Positions 5,527 through 9,976 of a DNA stretch of 9,976 bases are shown piece by piece; position 1 is the stretch's first letter, and each line of letters begins with the position of its first letter. Made by a program: the position numbers and the translations under genes. Origin of the DNA: Candidatus Coatesbacteria bacterium RBG_13_66_14 (GTDB lineage: Bacteria; RBG-13-66-14); contig MFAF01000019.1 in the NCBI GenBank assembly GCA_001774505.1, forward strand, positions 1-9,976. Direction: 5' to 3'. The notes below the pieces were generated by a model. That model was not told the DNA's origin. It saw nothing but the letters and a program-made list of their open reading frames with translations, and made no database searches.

Positions 5527-5619
5527 GTTGCGGGAGGGTTGCACCTTAAGTGAAAACGGCCTTCGTAACGGACAAAGGCGCACCCGTCCCGAATCGCAGG
5601 ATTCCGAGGGTGCGTTTTT
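5527..5619 (+). ncRNA. Possible small RNA or attenuated leader
   Basis: The span from the predicted start (about 5527) to the end of the terminator T-run (5619) contains no convincing reading frame. GGGTTGC (5536-5542) could pair, with one bulge, with GCACCC (5580-5585), the left arm of the terminator, giving an alternative fold that would let polymerase read on into the gene at 5682. This is a structural reading only: no known RNA family was recognised, and the terminator may simply serve the GNAT gene. Confidence 0.25.
5579..5619 (+). terminator. Intrinsic terminator with two stacked stems
   Basis: CGCACCC (5579-5585) pairs with GGGTGCG (5608-5614), inside which GAATC (5591-5595) pairs with GATTC (5600-5604) around GCAG. 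Five Ts follow (5615-5619). It lies 67 nt after the GNAT stop and 62 nt before the next start codon. Confidence 0.7.
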
Positions 5620-5681
5620 ACTCTTGGGTCATCCGGGCCGGTGATCGGCCGGCTCGGCTCAATTCCACGTAAAGGGGCGTC

Positions 5682-8072
5682 ATGTCTCGCCGATTTATTT
5701 GCGCCGTGCTCCTGCTCTCGGCCCTAGCCCTCTCCGCCCAGGCGCTCGGCTGGTGGTGGGACACGTTCTACCGCCGCGGTTGGTACGACACCGACATCAA
5801 CGACGTGGACCGCTACGGCACAAGGTTTTACTGCGTGGGGGACTCCGGCCTGATAGTCAACTCCCCCGATTCCGGCGGCAGTTGGAACCTCCAGACGTCT
5901 CCCACCAGCGCCAACCTTTACTGCGTCAGCCTGGTGGACGGCACCCACGCCTTCGCGGGCGGCGCCGGGGTGGTGGTCAAGACCGTCAACGGCGTGGACT
6001 GGACGCAGACGAGCCAACCCCCAAGCATGACCAACGTGCGGGGGATAGACTTCGTGACGCAGACCGCGGGCTGGGCCTGCGGCGGCTCCTACATCGCCCG
6101 GACGAGCGACGGCGGCGGCTCCTGGACGAGCCAGAACTTCGCCGGCGGCTACGAGTTTTACGACATCGTCATGTACTCGGCCAGCTTCGGCCTTGCCGTG
6201 GACTCCGGCGGGCGCGTCTTCCGCTGGAACGGCTCCTCCTGGGGCCAGGTGCTCGACGTGTCCCCCGGCCTCCGGTCGGTGTGCGTCTACGGCGCGGACC
6301 ACGCCTGGGCCGTGGGCGACGGGGGCGCCGTCTACGCCACGACCAACGGCGGCGACGACTGGAGCTCCCAATCCTCGGGCGTCACCACGACCCTGAACGG
6401 CGTTTCGGTCATCCAGGAGGGCGGGGACCTGCACGTCTACGCCGTGGGGCAGAACGGCGTGGGGCTCCACTCCCCGGACGGCGGCGCCTCCTGGAACGAG
6501 TTGGACGACCCTTACGTCTTCAACCCCCTCTCCGGCGTGGCCCCCCCGCTGAGCGCCGACCAGATAATCGCCGTGGGGTCTCTGTACACCATCCTGGGGA
6601 CGAACAACGGCGCGACCTGGAACCAGGTCTACCGGGTGGGCAACCGGCTCGAGGGGGTGGCCGGCAGCGGCCCCTACCCCGCCTTCGTGGTGGCCGTGGG
6701 CCAGTACGGGCTGGTCGTTCGCAGCACGACGCACGGGCGCAGTTGGATCTACGGCCGCTCTGGCGTCCCAAACAACCTCACCGACATCGGGCACATCGCC
6801 TCCGACGACTTCGTCGCCTGCGGCACCGGCGGCGTGGTGCTCAAAACCACCGACAACGGCGCTAGCTGGAGCGACGTCTCCGGCAACCTCCCCGACCGCA
6901 ACTGGTACGGCGTAGACGTCCTCGACGCGAACACCTGGTTCGTCTGCGGGGCCAACCTCGGCATCTACTACACCACCAACGGCGGGTCCTCGTGGACGCA
7001 GGATTCGACCGGCGCCAACTTCAACTTCTACTCCGTGGCCATGCGGGACCTGAACAACGGCTGGGCCGCGGGCGAGACCGACGGCAGCTACGCCATCGTG
7101 TACCGGAAGACGGCCGGCGCCTGGACGCGCTTCTCCACGGGCCTTTCCTCCGAGGACTGCAACATGCTGGGGGTGGACGTCCAGAGCGACAGCGAGGCCT
7201 GGCTGGTGGGCGAGGACGGGCACGTGTACTACCTCTACGCGGGCGGCACCCAGTGGCGCGAGGTCCACGGCCTGGCCGACGTGGACTACCAGTCCGTGTC
7301 CTTCATGAACGAGGACGAGGGCTGGATCGTGGGCGACGAGGGCTACATCTACGCCTCGACGAACGGCGGCGTGAGCTACGTCTTCGAGGACAACCGGGCC
7401 TTCGACGACGGGCTGGACATCTACGACGTCCACTTCTGGGAGGACGCGCCCGAATACGGCCACGGCTGGGCCGTGGGCGAGATCAACTGCCGCCTCCTCT
7501 ACGACGATTTCTCCCCCGTGGAGCTCGTGGACTTCACCGGCCGCGACACCGAGGAGGGCGTCCTTCTGGCCTGGGTGCTCGGGGGCGACTACCCCGCCGG
7601 GTTCGAGGTTTACCGGCGCGAGATGGGCTCCCCGGATTGGACCCTGCTGAACGACACGCTCCTGGCGCCGCAGAGCCCGCGCTACCTCGACCGCGGCGCG
7701 CGGGCCGGGACCGTTTACGAGTACCGGCTCACCGTCGTGGAGACTTCGGGCGCCCGGACCGAATTCGGGCCAATCGAGGTCCGACGCGGGGACACGGCAG
7801 ACGGGCGCACCGCCCTCCACGCCGCCTTCCCAAACCCGGCGGAATCGGGAGGGGCGGTGACCCTCACGCTGGACCTAGCCACGGCGCAGAGCGTCGTCCT
7901 GGCGGTGTACGACCTCGCGGGACGGCGGGTGGCGACCCTGTTGGATGGGGAACTGGCGGCGGGGCGGCACGCGGTCGTTTGGCCCACCGACGGCGTGGCT
8001 CCGGGGGTTTACCACTGCCGGCTGACCGCCGGGGACGGGGCCTACGGCACGCGGCTGGTCGTGACGCGGTAG
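5682..8072 (+). CDS. Secreted 14-blade beta-propeller protein with Fn3 and sorting-like tail
   Basis: Encodes 796 residues. AAAGGGG (5671-5677) precedes the ATG. A Sec signal peptide (Arg3-Arg4, hydrophobic 6-19, probable cleavage after SAQA at 21) indicates export. Residues about 30-605 carry fourteen repeats of about 36-48 residues, each with an AVG/ACG-type strand, G, then an Asp-box-like SxDGGxSW or TTNGGxSW turn. Strands start near 52, 92, 131, 173, 209, 253, 296, 337, 377, 420, 461, 507, 548 and 596. This matches the YCF48/BNR-like propeller superfamily; fourteen blades would make two seven-bladed propellers. About 615-705 is a fibronectin type III-like domain (EGVLLAWVL, FEVYRRE, YEYRLTVVE). 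The last 85 residues (FPNPAESGG, VYDLAGRRVATL, GVYHCRL) resemble FlgD-Ig/type IX secretion sorting domains. Probable cell-surface or secreted binding protein; ligand unknown. No catalytic residues were recognised. Confidence 0.9.
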   Translation: MSRRFICAVLLLSALALSAQALGWWWDTFYRRGWYDTDINDVDRYGTRFYCVGDSGLIVNSPDSGGSWNLQTSPTSANLYCVSLVDGTHAFAGGAGVVVKTVNGVDWTQTSQPPSMTNVRGIDFVTQTAGWACGGSYIARTSDGGGSWTSQNFAGGYEFYDIVMYSASFGLAVDSGGRVFRWNGSSWGQVLDVSPGLRSVCVYGADHAWAVGDGGAVYATTNGGDDWSSQSSGVTTTLNGVSVIQEGGDLHVYAVGQNGVGLHSPDGGASWNELDDPYVFNPLSGVAPPLSADQIIAVGSLYTILGTNNGATWNQVYRVGNRLEGVAGSGPYPAFVVAVGQYGLVVRSTTHGRSWIYGRSGVPNNLTDIGHIASDDFVACGTGGVVLKTTDNGASWSDVSGNLPDRNWYGVDVLDANTWFVCGANLGIYYTTNGGSSWTQDSTGANFNFYSVAMRDLNNGWAAGETDGSYAIVYRKTAGAWTRFSTGLSSEDCNMLGVDVQSDSEAWLVGEDGHVYYLYAGGTQWREVHGLADVDYQSVSFMNEDEGWIVGDEGYIYASTNGGVSYVFEDNRAFDDGLDIYDVHFWEDAPEYGHGWAVGEINCRLLYDDFSPVELVDFTGRDTEEGVLLAWVLGGDYPAGFEVYRREMGSPDWTLLNDTLLAPQSPRYLDRGARAGTVYEYRLTVVETSGARTEFGPIEVRRGDTADGRTALHAAFPNPAESGGAVTLTLDLATAQSVVLAVYDLAGRRVATLLDGELAAGRHAVVWPTDGVAPGVYHCRLTAGDGAYGTRLVVTR

Positions 8073-8138
8073 CCCGGTTGATAGGCGAAGCGACGGTGAC
8101 GGCGTCGGGTAGGTATCATCTTCTGTCCGAGCCTATAT

Positions 8139-8170
8139 GTAGGGCGGGGACTTCAGTCCCCGCCGCAATT
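8139..8170 (+). repeat. Isolated copy of the palindrome-plus-tag family
   Basis: GTAGGG is followed by GGCGGGGACT (8143-8152) and AGTCCCCGCC (8155-8164), a perfect 10-bp inverted repeat with a two-base gap. It has the same GTAGGG-palindrome layout as copies at 484-512 and 965-991 in the large block, but lies alone about 7 kb away, showing the family is dispersed. Confidence 0.7.
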
Positions 8171-8186
8171 TGCCGCGACCGTCATT

Positions 8187-8209
8187 AAAAAAAGCCCCCG
8201 CCGGGGGCC
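8187..8209 (-). terminator. Bidirectional terminator between convergent genes
   Basis: GCCCCC (8194-8199) pairs with GGGGGC (8203-8208) around GCC. On the minus strand the hairpin is followed by seven Ts (complement of 8187-8193) and starts five bases after the ferredoxin stop codon. On the plus strand it is followed by CG and four Ts (8211-8214), so it can also end the propeller transcript. Confidence 0.75.
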
Positions 8210-8213
8210 GTTT

Positions 8214-8552
8214 TCACTTCCAACCGGTGTCGCCGGGCAGATCGAAGGCCTCCTCCACCCCGGCGCCGGATAAGGTCCAGCGGCAGCCGTCCGGGCGACC
8301 TTCATATGAAACCTTCGCGCCGAAGAGGGCCAGGGCATAGGAGAGCCGCGGGGCAAGGGCCCCCGTGGGGCACGCCTTGACGCAGGCGCAGCAGTCCCAG
8401 CAATCGGAGTAGTTCCGGCAGAAGGCCTTGAGCGTCTGCGGGTCCAGGGTCATCAGATCCCCGGGACAGACCGCCTCGCAGCGAACGACCGCCGCCCTTA
8501 GGCCGGCCTCCCGGCAGCCGTCGCAGAGGCTCGCGTCAACGTGCGCGGGCAT
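8214..8552 (-). CDS. Two-[4Fe-4S] ferredoxin resembling adenylylsulfate reductase beta subunit
   Basis: Encodes 112 residues. Eight cysteines are placed for two cubane clusters: Cys10-x2-Cys13-x11-Cys25-x3-Cys29-Pro and Cys51-x2-Cys54-x2-Cys57-x3-Cys61-Pro. The opening MPAHVDASLCDGC, then CPGDLMTLD, KAF, CWDCCACVKACP and a tail of beta strands follow AprB (adenylylsulfate reductase beta) in order and spacing, though AprB is usually about 150-165 residues. AprB passes electrons to the flavoprotein AprA in sulfate reduction or sulfur oxidation. No aprA, sat or qmo gene is nearby, so the real partner may be another flavoprotein or the protein may be a general electron carrier. The start is chosen by the AprB-like N-terminus; GGAGGG lies only two bases upstream, closer than usual. 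A terminator follows immediately, so it is a single-gene unit. Confidence 0.85.
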   Translation of the reverse strand: MPAHVDASLCDGCREAGLRAAVVRCEAVCPGDLMTLDPQTLKAFCRNYSDCWDCCACVKACPTGALAPRLSYALALFGAKVSYEGRPDGCRWTLSGAGVEEAFDLPGDTGWK

Positions 8553-8575
8553 ATCCCTCCGTAACAAGTGGTGGA

Positions 8576-8609
8576 ACAAGGGGTTTAAACCCCTTGTCTC
8601 CCCTTGTCT
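8576..8609. repeat. Leader repeat, copy T2: perfect 22-bp palindrome
   Basis: ACAAGGGGTTT (8576-8586) is followed directly by its reverse complement (8587-8597). The right half continues as CCCCTTGTCT (8590-8599), repeated in tandem at 8600-8609. It lies 23 nt before the ferredoxin start, inside the predicted leader of that minus-strand gene, and is the cleanest copy of a family also seen near 3301-3331, 8641-8729 and 9623-9685. Confidence 0.8.
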
Positions 8610-8620
8610 AAACTGAGGAT

Positions 8621-8649
8621 ATTCTAGCTCACCTCGGGCCGTGGGACAA
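8621..8649 (-). promoter_or_regulatory. Promoter of the AprB-like ferredoxin gene
   Basis: Read on the minus strand, TTGTCC (complement of 8644-8649) and TAGAAT (complement of 8621-8626) are separated by 17 bp. Transcription would start near 8614, giving a leader of about 60 nt that contains the 22-bp palindrome. It stands back to back with the rightward promoter at 8661-8689. Confidence 0.45.
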
Positions 8650-8729
8650 GGGTCCGCCTGTTGACCAAATGGGGCGGCTGGTTTATAGTTACAATGTTCG
8701 GATGAAGACAAGGGTTTGCCCCTTGCCTC
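8641..8729 (+). repeat. Leader repeat, copy T3, split around a promoter
   Basis: The left part GTGGGACAAGGGTCC (8641-8655) resembles 9625-9641. The right part has CAAGGG (8709-8714) and CCCTTG (8720-8725) around TTTGC, then CCTC. The rightward promoter (8661-8689) lies between the two parts, and the right hairpin would fall in the leader of the HTH-epimerase mRNA, 38 nt before its ATG. Confidence 0.55.
8661..8689 (+). promoter_or_regulatory. Sigma-70-type promoter of the HTH-epimerase gene
   Basis: TTGACC (8661-8666), exactly 17 bp, then TATAGT (8684-8689). The -35 is identical to that at 2314-2319. Transcription would start near 8696, about 68 nt before the ATG at 8764. That leaves the hairpin at 8709-8725 in the leader and argues against the upstream TTG at 8716 as the start codon. 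Confidence 0.68.
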
Positions 8730-8763
8730 GATTCTTCTCTTCGCCCGCACGGATGGGGGTCGG

Positions 8764-9621
8764 ATGAAAGACGTGTCGGTGCAGGAAATCAAACGGATGG
8801 CCCTCGAAATCCGCGATCGGTGCCGTCTGATAGCGAAAAACCGGGGTCAGAACCCCCGCTTCTGGAAGAGCGTGTTCGAGGAAATCGGGCTCAAGAGCGG
8901 TCTGAAGGTCACGACCATCCGCCGTCTGCTGTACTCCACCGAGCCGAAAGTCCGCTACTCCACCGTCGAGAAGATGGAGGAAATACTCCAGACGCTCGGG
9001 GGACCGTCGGCGAAACGGAACGAAGCGAGCAACGTCCCGGTGAAACGAGGCGAATCGAGTGGCGCCCCGGCGTATCCGCGGCCGAAGACGATACCGGGGC
9101 CCGCCCCCCGCCCCTCCGAGGCGAGAAAGGGCGTCCACCGGGTGGACCGCGAGCTCATCGAGGGGGTGCTGGTCAAGGAGCTGCGCATCTACCCCGACGC
9201 CCGGGGCTATCTCATGGAGATCCTACGCGACGACGACTTCGGCTTTTTCGGCGAAGACGCCCCCTTCGGCCAGGCGTACGTCACCTGCGTCTATCCCGGC
9301 GTGGTCAAGGCCTGGCACGCGCACCGCGCCCAGGCAGACCGCTTCACGTGCGTCGGCGGCACCGCCCGGCTGGTGCTCTACGACGGACGCCCCGGCTCCC
9401 CCACCCACGGCTCGGTGAACCAGTTCGTCCTCGGCAACCTGTGCCCCAGGCTAGTTTTAATCCCCGCCGGGGTGCAGCACGGCTTCACCGCCCTGGGCCC
9501 CGAGCCGGCCCTGGTGCTCAACATCCCTACACAATCCTACGACTCCCTCCACCCCGACGAGCAGCGCCTCGACCCCCGGGACAACGACATCCCCTTCGAC
9601 TGGAACCGCGTGGACGGCTGA
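8764..9621 (+). CDS. HTH domain fused to dTDP-4-dehydrorhamnose 3,5-epimerase-like cupin
   Basis: Encodes 285 residues from ATG 8764; an in-frame TTG at 8716 falls in the leader hairpin. Residues 1-79 are helical and Lys/Arg-rich; about 34-79 (VFEEIGLKSGLKVTTIRRLL, then TVEKMEEILQTLG) read as an XRE/Cro-like helix-turn-helix. Residues 80-122 form a Pro/Lys/Arg/Ser linker with two tandem 10-residue repeats (KRNEASNVPV, KRGESSGAPA). Residues about 126-285 match the RmlC-type cupin family: IEGVLVKELRIYPDARGY, AWHAH (His185, His187), YDGR and GSPTHGS, IPAGVQHGF (His239), and QSYD (Tyr259), ending in PFDW. The canonical RmlC GLHxQ...K motif is changed: the place of the catalytic Lys appears to hold Arg or Asp, so the reaction may differ or be lost. 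A nucleotidyltransferase gene follows 82 nt later, supporting nucleotide-sugar metabolism. The HTH suggests DNA binding as well. Confidence 0.82.
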   Translation: MKDVSVQEIKRMALEIRDRCRLIAKNRGQNPRFWKSVFEEIGLKSGLKVTTIRRLLYSTEPKVRYSTVEKMEEILQTLGGPSAKRNEASNVPVKRGESSGAPAYPRPKTIPGPAPRPSEARKGVHRVDRELIEGVLVKELRIYPDARGYLMEILRDDDFGFFGEDAPFGQAYVTCVYPGVVKAWHAHRAQADRFTCVGGTARLVLYDGRPGSPTHGSVNQFVLGNLCPRLVLIPAGVQHGFTALGPEPALVLNIPTQSYDSLHPDEQRLDPRDNDIPFDWNRVDG

Positions 9622-9622
9622 T

Positions 9623-9691
9623 GTGGTGGGACAAGGGGTCCCACCGGAGGAGTAGCTCGCCTTGCTCGGATAAACCCCTTGCCTCTTTTTT
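9623..9691 (+). repeat. Leader repeat, copy T4, possible attenuator before the nucleotidyltransferase
   Basis: Two mutually exclusive folds are visible. GGTGGGA (9625-9631) pairs with TCCCACC (9639-9645). Alternatively CAAGGGG (9632-9638) pairs with CCCCTTG (9675-9681), which is followed by CCTC and six Ts (9686-9691), as in a terminator. The element fills most of the 82-nt gap between the HTH-epimerase stop and the next GTG start. Confidence 0.45.
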
Positions 9692-9703
9692 ACAGGGAGC
9701 GAC

Positions 9704-9976
9704 GTGAAAGGCATCGTCCTGGCCGGCGGCCTCGGAACCCGCCTCGACCCCCTGACCCGGGTCACGAACAAGCACCTCCTCCCGGTCTACGACCGGCCGA
9801 TGATTTATTACCCCCTGAAAACCCTGATAGACGCCGGGATAACCGAGATAATGCTCGTGACCGGAGGCCAGAACGCCGGCGGGTTCCTGGAACTCCTGGG
9901 CAACGGCCGCGAGCTCGGCCTCGAACACCTCAACTACACCTACCAAAAGGGCCACGGCGGCATCGCCGAGGCGCTG
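9704..9976 (+). CDS. rfbA: Sugar-1-phosphate nucleotidyltransferase, RmlA/RfbA type (5' part)
   Basis: The first 91 codons are present; the window ends inside the gene. GTG start with GGGAG at 9695-9699. The N-terminus KGIVLAGGLGTRLDPLT is the nucleotide-binding signature of sugar nucleotidyltransferases, with Arg13 and the catalytic Lys23 (TNKHLLPVYDRPMIYYPL) in place, followed by AGITEIMLVTGG and LLGNGRELGLEHLNYTYQ, GGIAEAL as in glucose-1-phosphate thymidylyltransferases. The enzyme joins a sugar 1-phosphate to dTTP, giving dTDP-glucose, the first step toward dTDP-rhamnose and related surface sugars. It differs from classical RmlA (GGSGTRL, SKQLLP), so substrate choice could vary. With the epimerase-like gene before it, this is probably the start of a cell-surface polysaccharide locus continuing past the window. 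About 200 residues are missing. Confidence 0.92.
   Translation, partial: MKGIVLAGGLGTRLDPLTRVTNKHLLPVYDRPMIYYPLKTLIDAGITEIMLVTGGQNAGGFLELLGNGRELGLEHLNYTYQKGHGGIAEAL

Noticed and set aside
5724..7820. A 698-residue minus-strand open frame opposite the propeller gene
   Set aside because: It is a shadow of GC-rich codon use: its translation is a Val/Gly/Ala/His/Pro-rich mix with no domain, while the plus strand has a signal peptide and fourteen regular repeats.
8553..8792. Longer N-terminus for the minus-strand ferredoxin (start near 8792)
   Set aside because: The extension translates the palindromic leader and both promoters; the AprB-like N-terminus MPAHVD begins at 8552 and a GGAGGG precedes it.

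Overview
The window is GC-rich DNA with ordinary bacterial gene structure: dense genes, clear Shine-Dalgarno sites, sigma-70-like promoters and intrinsic terminators. No tRNA, rRNA, CRISPR array, transposase or integrase was seen. An anaerobe that must survive oxygen is suggested by a superoxide reductase, two rubredoxin-less rubrerythrins and a ferritin in one run. A large secreted beta-propeller protein ends in a FlgD-Ig/type IX-sorting-like tail, as is common in the FCB group and neighbouring uncultured candidate phyla. Together with the abundant GC-rich palindromic intergenic repeats this points to an uncultured bacterium of that kind, but the assignment is inference.

Layout. 1-444: an AT-rich leader and a small lipoprotein c-type cytochrome. 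About 450-1360: roughly 900 bp without a credible gene, packed with two interleaved repeat families (variable-stem palindromes carrying a constant CTACGTCATCGCAAT tag, and a CCCTCTCCC/GGGAGAGGG hairpin family), closed by a terminator. 1442-2233: mutM/fpg (DNA repair). 2402-4452: a four-gene oxidative-stress/iron cluster (rubrerythrin-like, desulfoferrodoxin, ferritin, second rubrerythrin-like), with a good promoter in front and a strong terminator behind. 4567-5511: a tandem-domain GNAT acetyltransferase that looks leaderless. 5492-5619: a promoter followed closely by an intrinsic terminator (small RNA or attenuated leader). 5682-8072: a secreted 14-blade propeller protein. 8187-8209: a bidirectional terminator. 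8214-8552 (minus): a small two-[4Fe-4S] ferredoxin resembling the beta subunit of adenylylsulfate reductase. 8553-8763: divergent promoters. 8764-9621: an unusual fusion of a helix-turn-helix domain to a dTDP-4-dehydrorhamnose 3,5-epimerase-like cupin. 9704-end: the start of a sugar-phosphate nucleotidyltransferase (RmlA/RfbA type), cut by the window edge.

How they fit together. The 2402-4452 genes form a coherent module: superoxide to peroxide (desulfoferrodoxin), peroxide to water (rubrerythrins) and iron storage (ferritin). MutM just upstream repairs oxidised guanine, so 1442-4452 can be read as an oxidative-damage neighbourhood. The last two genes begin a nucleotide-sugar (surface polysaccharide) locus. 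A third repeat family, built around ACAAGGGG/CCCCTTGT palindromes, sits in the leaders of four genes (ferritin, ferredoxin, HTH-epimerase, nucleotidyltransferase). With the HTH-epimerase fusion, this is the most intriguing unexplained signal in the window.
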